NCBI RefSeq assembly: GCF_003095655.1
Contig: NZ_CP029151.1
Coordinates: 2,851,001-2,915,000, forward strand
DNA from: Dokdonia sp. Dokd-P16
GTDB lineage: Bacteria > Bacteroidota > Bacteroidia > Flavobacteriales > Flavobacteriaceae
Direction: 5' to 3'
DNA length: 64,000 bases
This document shows positions 1 to 9,507 of this stretch, piece after piece. Position numbers and translations under genes: made by a program. The notes under the pieces are model-generated. The model was not told where the DNA came from, made no database searches, and was given only the letters and a program-made list of their open reading frames with translations. Position 1 is the first letter of the stretch. Every line of letters starts with the position of its first letter.

Positions 1-130
1 AGCTATCTTAAAATCATATTAAATGGGATATATTTAAGATTTGAAACATCAGCTACCACTAGGTCACTAATCAAGTAAATAGCGCCTATTGTAATTCTTG
101 AGAGTTAATGTGACACATTTTACCTTGACA

Positions 131-448
131 CTACTTTAACGCAACCGCAGTTCCCATTGCCGAAATCCCCAATCTAGAGTTTTCAATGATCACCTCTACA
201 TCCATACTAACACCTACAACTGCGTGGGCTCCTAGCTCTTTTGCCTTTGCCTCAAGTTTTTTGAGGACTTCTTGTTTTGCAGCATTTATTCCGTCTTCAC
301 CGCTTTTATAGATTTTTTCACTATCAAGTGAATCTCTAAAGCTAAGTCCTTTGGTATCGTAAATTTTGGCATAGACGAAGCTAGTAATAATACTTAAGTA
401 TTCTATAACCTCTCTGCCCTGTATACTGTTTGTAGTTGTTGTTATCAT
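131..448 (-). CDS. YbjQ/UPF0145 family protein
   Basis: A 105-residue protein of the YbjQ (UPF0145, old DUF74) family. The sequence shows the family hallmarks: an N-terminal ITTTNSIQGR strand that continues into the EYLSIITS segment, a central amphipathic helix (about residues 50-72), and the conserved AKELGAHAVVGVSMDVEVI block followed by a C-terminal GTAVALK. Family members form small cytosolic pentamers of unknown role, sometimes described as heavy-metal binding; no function can be deduced here. The length is normal for the family. It is a single gene, followed upstream by an intergenic palindrome and then the broken TlpA gene. Confidence 0.85.
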   Translation of the reverse strand: MITTTTNSIQGREVIEYLSIITSFVYAKIYDTKGLSFRDSLDSEKIYKSGEDGINAAKQEVLKKLEAKAKELGAHAVVGVSMDVEVIIENSRLGISAMGTAVALK

Positions 449-492
449 TTGATGGTTTTATATGTAAGTAGCTTTTAAAAGGGTTTTGTTAC

Positions 493-506
493 GCTTTCGC
501 GAAAGC
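493..506. repeat. Iterated palindrome, full 14-mer, intergenic
   Basis: GCTTTCGCGAAAGC between the YbjQ gene and the broken TlpA gene. The left side extends to ACGC, the right side does not. Confidence 0.9.
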
Positions 507-555
507 AATAAATATTACATTGGTGGTTTTATGAAGACAACCAATCCTTTCTAAA

Positions 556-1908
556 TTACACCTTCGATGCATTTTCTATTGCCTGTTCAACCGCAATGGA
601 AGGTTCTTGGATATTGGCATTTATAATCTTACCATCTTTGCCAATGAGTATGTATTTAGGAATAAAGTTGATATTGTATTGTTGACCATATTCTTCACTT
701 CGTCCATCTTTAATAAATAAATTGTAACCAAGTTTTGAGTTTTCTTTACCTAAAAACTCTAGCCATTTCTCTTTAGAACTATCTACAGACATTAGCAAAA
801 TCTCTACATCGCTATTATTTTTATACTTATTAGCAAGTTCTAAAACATTATGCCTGTGATTAAGACAAGCCCTACACCATGTGGCCCAATTGTCTATAAA
901 AATTACTTTCCCTAGATGATCTTCAAGTTTATATTGATTTCCAGATGCATCTTCTGCTGTAAATAAGTAAGCTTTTTCTCCACTTTGAGAAGCATAAAAA
1001 GAGTTCGATGACTTTTCAAGTAAGTACTTGTATGGGTTTTCTTTTTCTGATATGAGGGCTTGAGTAAGTACCTCAGTGTTAAATAATCTCTCATGCTTTT
1101 CCCAATAAGTAGGTGATTCTATCAAACCTTTGATATAGCTCGCTCTGAGATAATCAGCAAGCTCCTTGTTACTCGTCTGTCTATCTATGAACGCTAAAAA
1201 ATCAGTAATACTTTCAATAGCATCATTTTCTCGCAAATATTCAATTTCATATTTGTAGAGATAAATATCGGGAAGAGATTTTGCTGATAGCGTAAGCTTC
1301 GGAATTCTATGGACGAAATCAAAATAGCTGTTATTTGGTTTTAATTCTTTCATTATTCTGCCATAATAGAATAGGAATGAATAAATTCTCGCATCATTCT
1401 GATAGTGTAGCAATTCTAAAATATTAGGGCCTATTTCACCCTTTAGTAAGTTAATGTTATTTGCTCTCTCCTGTCTGAAAGTTTTAAATACAAGCGGAAT
1501 TGTATCTATGTTATTAGAGCCAAAAAGTAAATTACTGTTTTCACTTATAAACTTGTTGTTGCTGTGCCATAGATAGTTGAGCAATGAATCTACTTTATCA
1601 TGAGTGTTTATAATACCATCTTGATTAAGAAAAATGTTTAAATTTTTATTATCAGCTAGAATAGCCAGATAGGGATCATCATTATTTTTGTGATTTATAG
1701 TTACTGCCGTAGGATGTGGCAAGTCTACAATTTGTATTCTGCTGCTATTTCAAATTTTAGCAATGAGCTTATCAGTATTAAATTCTGAAATATAGATGGT
1801 ATCTATAGAAGTCTCAGTTTGCAAACTTATTTGTGCAGGGTTGTTTTGGTTTTGACAGCCAACTAATGAACATATAACTACAACTAGTAAAAGACTTTTT
1901 AGATTCAT
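556..1908 (-). pseudogene. TlpA-like thioredoxin lipoprotein interrupted by an in-frame TGA
   Basis: The reading frame starts at ATG 1906-1908 with a textbook lipoprotein signal (MNLKSLLLVVVICSLVGC), runs to a TGA at 1750-1752, and continues in the same frame without any shift for about 397 more codons to the TAA at 556-558. The second part ends in a thioredoxin fold of the TlpA/AhpC-TSA type with the redox motif WATWCRAC (about residues 343-348 counted from the ATG). Without the stop it would be a 450-residue periplasm-facing disulfide oxidoreductase. The downstream part alone could only start at TTG 1720-1722, which lacks the signal peptide, so a functional shorter product is unlikely. The stop could be a real nonsense mutation or a sequencing error. 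Confidence 0.8.
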
Positions 1909-2012
1909 GCTTGTCTAAGTTTTGTAAATACTTAATTATTAAAGTACTAAATATACTTCTCGTCTATTTGTTTTACGAGTAATTAAACTTAAAACCTTAG
2001 GTTAATCTACGA

Positions 2013-2022
2013 TTTCGCGAAA
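2013..2022. repeat. Iterated palindrome, one-sided variant, intergenic
   Basis: TTTCGCGAAA core followed by GCGT on the right arm only; it lies between the broken TlpA gene and the pirin gene. Confidence 0.8.
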
Positions 2023-2063
2023 GCGTATTATAAAAACATGATAAACTTCTAAATAACCCGTGA

Positions 2064-2777
2064 TTAAAACTGCATAGGCACCTCGATAAGTAATATTTTA
2101 GAGTCAGATTGTGCGGTAATTTCTAGCTCGGCAACGTCATAAACTCCTATGGCATCACGTCTGTTTAGTAGTTCGCCAGCGGCGTGCGCGCTACCTTCAA
2201 GTACAAAAACAAAAAGGCCATTCTTTTCTTTATGAAGTTTATGTACAATCGTTTGCTCTTGAGTAAACTCACCCATGTGAGCCCAAGCATCTTGGTAAAT
2301 CCATACTCCCTCATCATCTTGATTTGGTGAGAGTATTTGCACAAATTCATTTTTGAGGTGATGTTCGTTTATTTTAATTTGGTCATAACGAGGTGCCACA
2401 AGGCGCTGGTTAGGCATAATCCAGATTTGTAAAAACTGTACCTCACGATCATTATTTTTATTATACTCACTGTGATCAATTCCCGTCCCTGCGCTCATCA
2501 CTTGGATGTCACCTTGCTGTATCACCGTCTGGTTACCCATACTATCTTTATGCTCTAGATCGCCAGAGAGAGGGATAGATACGATTTCCATGTTAAGATG
2601 CCTGTGCATATCAAAACCTCTACCGGCCGCCACGGTATCATCATTGAGCACGCGCATCGCCCCAAAGTTCATACGTTCTGGATTATGGTAACTAGCAAAG
2701 CTAAAGGTGTGAAAACTCTGCAACCAGCCGTGGTTTGCGTTTCCTCGAGTGTTTGCTTTATATAGAATCGTTTTCAT
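2064..2777 (-). CDS. Pirin family protein (YhhW-like)
   Basis: A 237-residue bicupin of the pirin family. The N-terminal cupin has the metal-binding set expected of pirins: His58 and His60 in DMHRHLNME, His102 and Glu104 in GIDHSEYN. The preceding SFHTFSFASYHNPERMNFGAMRVLNDD segment is also characteristic. Bacterial pirins such as YhhW can act as quercetin 2,3-dioxygenases in vitro, but the physiological substrate is usually unknown, so only the family is called. It is cytosolic, with no signal peptide. It stands alone, flanked on both sides by the iterated palindrome. Confidence 0.92.
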   Translation of the reverse strand: MKTILYKANTRGNANHGWLQSFHTFSFASYHNPERMNFGAMRVLNDDTVAAGRGFDMHRHLNMEIVSIPLSGDLEHKDSMGNQTVIQQGDIQVMSAGTGIDHSEYNKNNDREVQFLQIWIMPNQRLVAPRYDQIKINEHHLKNEFVQILSPNQDDEGVWIYQDAWAHMGEFTQEQTIVHKLHKEKNGLFVFVLEGSAHAAGELLNRRDAIGVYDVAELEITAQSDSKILLIEVPMQF

Positions 2778-2855
2778 AGGTGATAAATTAGGGAGTGAGT
2801 AGCTTTATTTTTGATGATAAAGTTACGATATGTGATTTTGTTTTTAAACGTATTT

Positions 2856-2879
2856 ATGACGCTTTCGCGAAAGCGTCAT
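2856..2879. repeat. Iterated palindrome, 24-bp perfect, intergenic
   Basis: The 14-mer at 2861-2874 is extended to a perfect 24-bp palindrome, the longest copy in the window. It lies 7 bp beyond the stop codon of the GreA/B-like gene, in the position of a transcription terminator, but no T-run follows it. Confidence 0.92.
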
Positions 2880-2886
2880 TCTATTT

Positions 2887-3390
2887 CTAAACAGTGTAAA
2901 CTATATTTTTAATAGTAAGTTTCCTCTCCTTATTACCCAGCTGAAATGTAGTTGTTTCATCTATTCTTTTTCCGATAAGTGCTTTTGCAATAGGAGCGGT
3001 AAAGGCGATCTTTTTATCTTTAACACTGGCCTCATCTACACCCACAATTTGGATGGTAATGGGCTTAGGCATACCAGCGATGGTATAGGTGACTGTGGCG
3101 CCAAAACGTATTTCTCCCTCATCCTTTATGTGATCAAGTAGTCTTGCGCTCTGTATGCGTTCCAGTAGTAAATTGCGCTTCCCATTAAGAACTGCGAGTG
3201 CGCGCCTGCGCTCGCGCTCATCTGTTTCATCTAGGGTGGAGATTTTAGTATCTAGCGTACTAAGTTCATCCTTAAGCTGGGTTAACCCGTGGCTTGTGAC
3301 GTAGTTTGTTACACCATCTGGCAGTGCCGCCCTCGGTGGAATTATAGGAGTTTCTTCTTGGTCATCTTCTTTTACAAATCCTCTACTCAT
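2887..3390 (-). CDS. GreA/GreB family elongation factor
   Basis: A 167-residue GreA/GreB-type protein. Residues about 30-85 form the N-terminal coiled-coil finger (acidic and basic helices around the turn ETDERERRRALAVL). Residues about 95-165 form the FKBP-like C-terminal domain (IRFGATVTYTI, then FTAPIAKALIGKRIDE). Gre factors rescue backtracked RNA polymerase by stimulating transcript cleavage. The N-terminus (MSRGFVKEDDQEE) is the variant frequent in Bacteroidota. It lies 5 bp behind the FAD/NAD(P) gene on the same strand, so the two are probably cotranscribed. Confidence 0.85.
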   Translation of the reverse strand: MSRGFVKEDDQEETPIIPPRAALPDGVTNYVTSHGLTQLKDELSTLDTKISTLDETDERERRRALAVLNGKRNLLLERIQSARLLDHIKDEGEIRFGATVTYTIAGMPKPITIQIVGVDEASVKDKKIAFTAPIAKALIGKRIDETTTFQLGNKERKLTIKNIVYTV

Positions 3391-3395
3391 CTTCT

Positions 3396-5135
3396 TTATT
3401 TTTCGTTCTTCATTAAATCTATGCTGCGCTCAGACCAGCTTACAGTGCGGGGTCCAAAGCATTCTAAAATTGCATCTACACCTATCACACTTCCTTTAGA
3501 TAGTCTGCCTAATACCGCTAGTGGCACAAAACTTTTACCTTCAGGCACTTCTACATAACCATAATCGTCTGTGCGTATGCCTAGATCTGTATGTTTAGGC
3601 TCAATCATCTCGTTGTGTAGTAAGTTTTTTATAATTGGTGTATCTACCGTAACAAGTTGTGGAGAGTTTAGTACAGCATTAAGCATTACATCTACGGTAA
3701 TTTTTTTACCATCAGATTCAAGTTGCCAGCCTCCGTCTACACAAGTGATTGCTGGATTATTTACCAAGTTAAGATCTAACAATCCAGCTTTTGCAAGTGC
3801 AATAAGCTGTTGTATACTTTCAACTGGAGGACCGTAAGAATATCTTTTTGATGCTTCGTCTAGTGCAATAACTTCTGCCACCACATCATCTGCAATTTCT
3901 GGATATGAGAACTCTCTATAGATGGTAGGCTGGCAGTGTCGCCATACTTGCCCTATAACGTAGTCAAGGCTTACAGGTGCTTCTCCTACTGCCATTTCCA
4001 CTTGCTGTTGCATCATTTGTAATACCGGTTTTTGATGCGATAGGAGTAGGGGATGCGCTAGTGATTTATTGTTGAGGTAATTTATGCTTAAGAAATAAAC
4101 TTCCTCTTCAGATAAGTCGTGTGAAAGTGCCTTGTCTTCTAATCTTAAAAATAATGGAGCTACCACAGCTGCCATTGCCTCTAGCAAGAAATACTGATCT
4201 TTTGCTGGGTGATCGCCGCAGGCGCCTTGGTGTATCGCTTTCGCGAAAGCGTCTATAGTATCATCACTGGGCATAAACCACTTATCTACCGCTTTGTTTA
4301 TAGGTTTAGGCACCATAGGAAGCCCGTCTAATGAAAAGGGAACAAACCGCTGCGGATGGTTTTCTCCAGCGTGAAAAGCTACTTCTTTTGAATCATTATC
4401 AAGGATCTCGAAATGTGCACCGCGTTGCAAGGTAAGCGCACGTATCTGGTCTATCATAGCAAGCCCGAAACCTCGAAAAGCAACTACGCTCTCTGAAGTT
4501 ATGTTTGCTTGCATTATTTTTTCTACTGGGTATGCTTCTGTAAAGAGAATGGTGTTGTCTTTTTGCGCTACATGGTCTTGCCACTCTTGCAACTGATCTG
4601 AAAGTATCGTGTCTTGATGTCCTATCGTGAGGACTACTTCTTCTATTTGTTTTACAGATTGTGTTGATGTCTCTGCTGTAAAGTATGGCGCTACGTAAGT
4701 GAGTTCGTTTACGGTCTCTGTTATGGTTTCTAGCAATCCAAAACCATGAAGTGCCGCGGCGAGGACTTCAAAACGAGCATTAAGGTAGGTTCCCATTTTT
4801 GCCCGTGGAGGGAACTGGTCTGGATGTGTGGAAGGAGGGTTTTGTTGTTCTTTTGGTAACCATTCTGTATAAGAGGGAAATGCAGGGATGATATCATCAC
4901 CTAGTTTTATTTCTGGTCTGCCAGGCAAGTCTTGTAAGGCACGCTCAGTAATATTAAGCCAGTTATTTTCTACTTGTTCTGGATTCCACACCCATCCAGC
5001 ACCAGGATACTTAAATGGTTCAAATAAAGTGACTTTTATTTGAGCTTCTGGAGCGTTATTGTAAAGCGCAATAAAAAGACTTTCAAGAGCAAAAAGTCCT
5101 CTAGGACCTCCTCCTATTATGGCGTAGTGTTTCAT
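3396..5135 (-). CDS. FAD/NAD(P)-binding protein (NAD_binding_9 type)
   Basis: A 579-residue cytosolic flavoprotein-like enzyme. Residues 4-14 form a dinucleotide-binding glycine motif (YAIIGGGPRGLFALE), followed by an acidic end of strand two (TLFEPF) and a GAGWVWNPEQ segment typical of the NAD_binding_9 family, which resembles hydroxyacylglutathione- or lysine-monooxygenase-like flavoproteins. The substrate cannot be told. The iterated palindrome at 4236-4251 is read inside this gene as AFAKA. It heads a likely two-gene operon with the GreA/B-like gene. A TAGCTTTG promoter element lies 44 bp upstream. Confidence 0.75.
   Translation of the reverse strand: MKHYAIIGGGPRGLFALESLFIALYNNAPEAQIKVTLFEPFKYPGAGWVWNPEQVENNWLNITERALQDLPGRPEIKLGDDIIPAFPSYTEWLPKEQQNPPSTHPDQFPPRAKMGTYLNARFEVLAAALHGFGLLETITETVNELTYVAPYFTAETSTQSVKQIEEVVLTIGHQDTILSDQLQEWQDHVAQKDNTILFTEAYPVEKIMQANITSESVVAFRGFGLAMIDQIRALTLQRGAHFEILDNDSKEVAFHAGENHPQRFVPFSLDGLPMVPKPINKAVDKWFMPSDDTIDAFAKAIHQGACGDHPAKDQYFLLEAMAAVVAPLFLRLEDKALSHDLSEEEVYFLSINYLNNKSLAHPLLLSHQKPVLQMMQQQVEMAVGEAPVSLDYVIGQVWRHCQPTIYREFSYPEIADDVVAEVIALDEASKRYSYGPPVESIQQLIALAKAGLLDLNLVNNPAITCVDGGWQLESDGKKITVDVMLNAVLNSPQLVTVDTPIIKNLLHNEMIEPKHTDLGIRTDDYGYVEVPEGKSFVPLAVLGRLSKGSVIGVDAILECFGPRTVSWSERSIDLMKNEK
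4236..4251. repeat. Iterated palindrome, 16-bp, inside FAD/NAD(P) gene
   Basis: Full 14-mer with one extra pair on each side; read in the host gene as AFAKA. Confidence 0.9.
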
Positions 5136-5178
5136 AGGTTGGTTGTTATACTTAGACCTTTAAGAAAGGGAAGTATAA

Positions 5179-5186
5179 CAAAGCTA
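5179..5186 (-). promoter_or_regulatory. -7 promoter element TAGCTTTG
   Basis: On the minus strand this matches the Bacteroidota TAnnTTTG element, 44 bp before the start of the FAD/NAD(P) gene. No clear TTG is seen at the -33 distance. Confidence 0.4.
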
Positions 5187-5236
5187 TAAGATGACTAGCG
5201 CTTGCGTATAGAGTTTAAGATTGTGTTAGGAGTTAT

Positions 5237-5797
5237 TTAAGACCCCATACTGATAGTGACATCGTTTGCAAAGCGCTCGTTATGAACTACAAACCGTGTA
5301 TGGAACTCTTTAAATAAATCTATAAGGGGAAGCACAGGACTGTTCCAGTTATCAAATTCTAGATGATACTTTGCTATTATTATGTAGTGATTATCCTCAT
5401 TGCTTCCTGTAATAATAGGCTGGAAGCTATCTTCTTGAGCAATTTCTTTTAAGCTCGCAATATGGCTGTTGTTTCTTAAAAACTCAGTCATTTGAGAGCT
5501 GGCGCTATTGATGTTAAAGCGTTTTGATTTCCCTATGAAAAGAGATTTAATATGCGAGTTTGTAATGAGTTCAAAAGTGTGACTTTCTGGCTGTATAGGC
5601 AACTTCATAGAGATATGACCAGAAAATTCTTTTCCAGTGATATTAATGATGTTTATCTCCGTGTCCCCTACAGGTATTTTTAATAAATACTGAACCTTAG
5701 GAAGGCGTATGCCGCCACCTATGCCTATATCTTTATCGTGATATAAAAATGTACCACCTTGCTCTGTCGCTATATTTTGAAAAAATGATTTATACAT
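5237..5797 (-). CDS. Hypothetical protein, 186 residues
   Basis: I do not recognise this protein. It has no signal peptide or membrane segment. It begins with a short N-terminal helix, then a glycine-rich turn (GIGGGIRLP, about residues 25-33), and continues as an apparent mix of strands such as YLLKIPVGDTEINIINITG. A helical segment occurs around residues 155-170. Composition and codon choice match the neighbouring genes, so it is likely a real cytosolic protein of this lineage. It is a single gene with about 100 bp to the upstream flavoprotein promoter. Confidence 0.6.
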   Translation of the reverse strand: MYKSFFQNIATEQGGTFLYHDKDIGIGGGIRLPKVQYLLKIPVGDTEINIINITGKEFSGHISMKLPIQPESHTFELITNSHIKSLFIGKSKRFNINSASSQMTEFLRNNSHIASLKEIAQEDSFQPIITGSNEDNHYIIIAKYHLEFDNWNSPVLPLIDLFKEFHTRFVVHNERFANDVTISMGS

Positions 5798-5993
5798 ACC
5801 CTATATGTAGGAAAGTATTCCACTTTGTTACATTAACTACTTTTTTTAATCTATTAGAGTCTAAAAACCAGCGCATACGCAAACTCAAGGTACTTTATCA
5901 AGTATTATAATCGCTAGTAGCTAAAACATTTTTACAAATCTAGCCTGAAGTATTATTAGGATTGTGAACTGGGTGGTTATGAAATATTTTATT

Positions 5994-7283
5994 CTACTTA
6001 AATTTTTGAGTAAACTCTTTTAGATTCTTTAGATCTGTTTCATTTTTAATAAACGCTTGTGCGTCCTCAAGAATGAGTTGGGCTTGTGTATTTATGACCT
6101 TTTTGTAACTATCATCTATGGTCTCCACATTTTTGAGATAATAAAGCGAGGTCAACATTTTTGTCATCATTATAAAATCTGCCTTGCAATACTGACGCAA
6201 ACTAGCAAATATGTAATAAATAAGCTCATCAAAGTCAACCGTATCTAGCGACACAACAGCTTTATTATCATCATTTACTACGTAGCTATTATCTTTCTTG
6301 AGCATTCTCAATGCAAAAAGCTCTGTAAGGTAATCAATACAAGTTATGGCAGTTCCAGGGTCATTTATACCTGGACTCATCGCTTTTACAGCAATCTCTG
6401 TAAGTTGTTTAAAACCTAATACATAATTGAGTTTCACTATCTCACTACGAGAAAACCCAAAACATGATTGAAGCATGTCTTGATTTTCTTCATCAAGCTC
6501 TTTATTTACCTTTACTATAGGGACATCTACTAGTACAAACTCTCCTTTAGAAACGAGCATCTTTATAGAGATATCCTGGTCTTTTGCAAGTTTTGACAGT
6601 GAATCAAAGGCAATATCATTAAGATACCCAGATGAGGTACTTTTATAGCCATGCCAATCAGAAACATCGTCAAAAATGTCAAGGCCTTCCACTTCATTTT
6701 CCTTATCAATGAGTGTTTGTAGTCTCTTTCGTGCTGCTCCAAAAATGCGGTCAGTAATATTGTTAATCTGTATTGCTTGCGAGATAGAGTGAATAAAGTA
6801 GATAAATGCTGCTAGTACATGGATACTTAAAATAATCCCCACAAGAACTGCAAAACCTGGTAATTGATGTTTATCATCTGTAGGAACTATACTCAATAAT
6901 ATGATAATACAATAGATAATTACAGCAATGTAAAAACCTAACACATACTGGTGTTTTTTATTTGATATAAGTCCTGGGAGAATACGAGGGGAATAATTAT
7001 TAGATGCTTGATTGAGTAATAACATCACCATAGAAAAGCTAAAAACCATAAGAGAGATAATACCTCCTATAAATGTGCTTAATAGTGTGCGTGCAGTATC
7101 TGCATTATTAATAACGAGCCACGGGAAATTGTCAATAAAGTATTTGGAAACTCCTTGTTCCTCTATGTAGAGCATTAAAAAAGCAAAGGCAAGTCCCATC
7201 AATGCTATAAGACTTGGAAAGAAACCTATGTTTCCTGTGACTTGACTATATAGCAATTTGAGTTTTGTGTAAATTTTATTCAT
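5994..7283 (-). CDS. DUF2254 family membrane protein
   Basis: A 429-residue predicted inner-membrane protein. Four hydrophobic segments are visible in the N-terminal half (about residues 23-41, 68-88, 115-134 and 144-165), and the C-terminal half (from about 185) is soluble. The conserved block LLLNQASNNYSPRILPGL after the second membrane segment and MSPGINDPGTAITCIDYL in the soluble part are typical of DUF2254 proteins. Their function is unknown. The long leading gap of about 390 bp contains an iterated palindrome. Confidence 0.82.
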   Translation of the reverse strand: MNKIYTKLKLLYSQVTGNIGFFPSLIALMGLAFAFLMLYIEEQGVSKYFIDNFPWLVINNADTARTLLSTFIGGIISLMVFSFSMVMLLLNQASNNYSPRILPGLISNKKHQYVLGFYIAVIIYCIIILLSIVPTDDKHQLPGFAVLVGIILSIHVLAAFIYFIHSISQAIQINNITDRIFGAARKRLQTLIDKENEVEGLDIFDDVSDWHGYKSTSSGYLNDIAFDSLSKLAKDQDISIKMLVSKGEFVLVDVPIVKVNKELDEENQDMLQSCFGFSRSEIVKLNYVLGFKQLTEIAVKAMSPGINDPGTAITCIDYLTELFALRMLKKDNSYVVNDDNKAVVSLDTVDFDELIYYIFASLRQYCKADFIMMTKMLTSLYYLKNVETIDDSYKKVINTQAQLILEDAQAFIKNETDLKNLKEFTQKFK

Positions 7284-7676
7284 CGTTGCAATTTCCGTAA
7301 AATAGTTTGAGTAGGTTGCTATTTTAATATTAGTTAACAGTGATAGTAGGGTGTTGAGGTGTTACGCTTTCGCGAAAGCGTAAAAATAAAATTGGTTTAC
7401 CCGTATTATGAGACTATTCCATATTGAAGAATTCTAATAACCCGATCTCACAAACGCTATATGTAAATTAAGAATTTCAAAATTAATAGATGCGCAAGGG
7501 TAAACAGACAATAATTTAAGAATCTCATCTTCTACAATCTAGGCCGTCAATATATTTTAACATTTTTTAAAAGTTGGCGTTAATTGTATGGTAAAAAGAA
7601 TATTTTCGCTAAAGCGTTTATAATAAAATCCAATTCTTTGCATTAAACGTATAACCATTAAAACAACTATTAAATT
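7284..7676. other. Intergenic region, 393 bp, divergent genes
   Basis: Between the divergent DUF2254 gene and the coiled-coil gene. It holds a 22-bp perfect iterated palindrome (7362-7383) and a decayed copy near 7605-7617 in which one base breaks the centre. No open reading frame with coding character, tRNA or recognised riboswitch was seen. Confidence 0.5.
7362..7383. repeat. Iterated palindrome, 22-bp perfect, intergenic
   Basis: Full 14-mer at 7366-7379 extended by four matched pairs on each side. Confidence 0.92.
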
Positions 7677-8558
7677 ATGGATAACGAAAAAAGTGGAAAC
7701 GGGATTAAGATTATTGCAGGAATCCTTGCAGTACTTCTTGTCGTGGCCGGTGCCTTTGCTGTAAAATTGTATAATCAAGAGAAGGATACAAAGAGCCAAC
7801 TCACAAAGGAAAAAAACGTAGTACTCTCAGATCTTAAAGAAATGGTGAGTAAATACGATGTAGTCATTGAGGAGAATAACCTTAAGGACACAGAACTTAA
7901 TGATGCGCGTGATAGAATCCAAAAGCTTATAGGTGATATTGAGGCAAAAGATGCAACTATTGCTAGCTTAGGAAAGTATAGAGCAGAGGTATTTAAATTA
8001 CGTAATGAACGTGATTTCTTATTTGCTCAAAACGACTCACTACGAGGAAGTAACCAGATGCTCGCTATGCGCATAGATAGCACAACTTATGAACTTGAAG
8101 TACAGCGCGGGGTAGGGGACTCACTTACGCTAGAGAATTCTGCCCTAGCAGAAAGAGTAACGTTAGGATCTGCACTTGCAGCAAACAAGCTAAGAGCGGT
8201 AGGTGTTATAGAACGTTCTTCTGGTAAGCTGGTAGAAAACTCAAATAATAAGCGTGTCGATAAGCTAAGAGCATGTTATACAGTACCACAAAACAGACTT
8301 GCCGAAGCTGGTGACCGTGTGTTATATGTACAAATCATTGATCCTTCTGGAGCAACACTAGGAGAAAATAAGCAAGTTGCCTTTGATGGTAAGGTTGTTA
8401 ATTATAGTGCAATTTCAAAGTTTTACTATGAGAATACCGCACTTGATATTTGTGAGAATATAGGTAAAACAACAAAGGATTTTCTTGAAGGGAAATATGA
8501 AGTAAACGTGTTTGATAAAGGAGTACTTATTGCTCAAACATCATTCAGTTTAAAATAG
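7677..8558 (+). CDS. Membrane-anchored coiled-coil protein
   Basis: A 293-residue protein conserved in style with other Bacteroidota hypothetical proteins. Residues about 10-30 form one membrane anchor (IIAGILAVLLVVAGAFAV). Residues about 33-155 are strongly predicted coiled coil, rich in E, K and L with heptad spacing. The C-terminal part (about 165-293) is a compact strand-rich domain ending in DKGVLIAQTSFSLK. The topology suggests a short cytosolic tail with the coiled coil and beta domain outside. No enzymatic motif is seen and the role is unknown. A strong terminator follows. Confidence 0.75.
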   Translation: MDNEKSGNGIKIIAGILAVLLVVAGAFAVKLYNQEKDTKSQLTKEKNVVLSDLKEMVSKYDVVIEENNLKDTELNDARDRIQKLIGDIEAKDATIASLGKYRAEVFKLRNERDFLFAQNDSLRGSNQMLAMRIDSTTYELEVQRGVGDSLTLENSALAERVTLGSALAANKLRAVGVIERSSGKLVENSNNKRVDKLRACYTVPQNRLAEAGDRVLYVQIIDPSGATLGENKQVAFDGKVVNYSAISKFYYENTALDICENIGKTTKDFLEGKYEVNVFDKGVLIAQTSFSLK

Positions 8559-8583
8559 AAGAAACTTAAGTAGGTTAAGTAAG

Positions 8584-8622
8584 AAGCCGCAATGCGACCT
8601 AGGTCCATTGCGGCTTTCTTTT
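8584..8622 (+). terminator. Rho-independent terminator
   Basis: An 11-bp stem (AAGCCGCAATG with CATTGCGGCTT) around an 11-nt loop, followed by TTCTTTTG, directly behind the coiled-coil gene. Confidence 0.85.
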
Positions 8623-8651
8623 GTTATAAACGCTACTATTAAAATGTGTTT

Positions 8652-9452
8652 TTAGCTACGATTAGGATACCAATCTAGTTGTACAACCTCAATAGCATCA
8701 CTTCCTTTATTTACAAGCGATTTAAATGTGTCAACATCACTTAAACCTTCTGACCCTCTATAATGAAATGGATATACTTGTGTAGGTTTAAAATCTAAAA
8801 CTGCACTAGCAGCACTCTCTACCGTCATTGTATAAGGTAAGTTCATACAAACAAAGGCAATGTCAATATCTTGTAAATTGCGCATCTCTGGAATATCTTC
8901 TGTATCTCCAGAAAAGTAAACTCTCTTACCGTCTTTCTCTAGTACATAACCATTACCCCATCCCTTTTTGTGACGGCGTTCCTCTTCTGGACCTAGATTA
9001 TACATAGGTACAGCGTTTGTCGTGATGCCTAAAGTTTCTGTTTTTTCTCCGTTATTTAAGATATCTAGCTTTGAGCTAAAGGCTTCTGGCATCTTATCTG
9101 CTACAGATTGTGGCACGACGATTCTCGCGGTTGAGGTGTCTAGACCTTCGAGCGTTTTTACATTGAGGTGATCTCCATGAAGGTGAGTAATTACAATAAG
9201 ATCTGGCTTTTTATAACCTCCGTAGAGCTCAGGTTTTCCGACTGGATCTACATAAACGGTTCTACCATCCCAGTTAAGAATTGTAGATGCATGCTCAATA
9301 GGGATAATTTCAAATTCTTTTACCTCTCCATCTGTTGTTGCAGTTCCTTCTTCCACACGTTCTACTTCGAGAACAGTTTCCGTTTCTTTTGCGGTTTCTT
9401 TACAACTAGAAATCGTAAAAGCAATTAAAAAAAGAGTACATAAATGTTTCAT
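8652..9452 (-). CDS. MBL-fold metallo-hydrolase lipoprotein
   Basis: A 266-residue lipoprotein with a signal peptide ending in the lipobox ISSC (Cys17), so it should be anchored in the cell envelope. The mature part is a metallo-beta-lactamase-fold hydrolase of the UPF0173/UlaG-like type: HASTILNWDGRTVYVDP at the N-terminus, the metal motif THLHGDH, then YFSGDTEDIPEM and the late PFHYRG. These supply the usual two-metal ligand set. The substrate is unknown; related cytosolic enzymes cleave phosphodiesters or lactones. It is transcribed alone, converging with the coiled-coil gene at the shared terminator region. Confidence 0.85.
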   Translation of the reverse strand: MKHLCTLFLIAFTISSCKETAKETETVLEVERVEEGTATTDGEVKEFEIIPIEHASTILNWDGRTVYVDPVGKPELYGGYKKPDLIVITHLHGDHLNVKTLEGLDTSTARIVVPQSVADKMPEAFSSKLDILNNGEKTETLGITTNAVPMYNLGPEEERRHKKGWGNGYVLEKDGKRVYFSGDTEDIPEMRNLQDIDIAFVCMNLPYTMTVESAASAVLDFKPTQVYPFHYRGSEGLSDVDTFKSLVNKGSDAIEVVQLDWYPNRS

Positions 9453-9507
9453 AAATCTGTCTTATTAGGCTACTTGAATGAAAGGGTAGCATTGTTATTA
9501 CTTAAAG

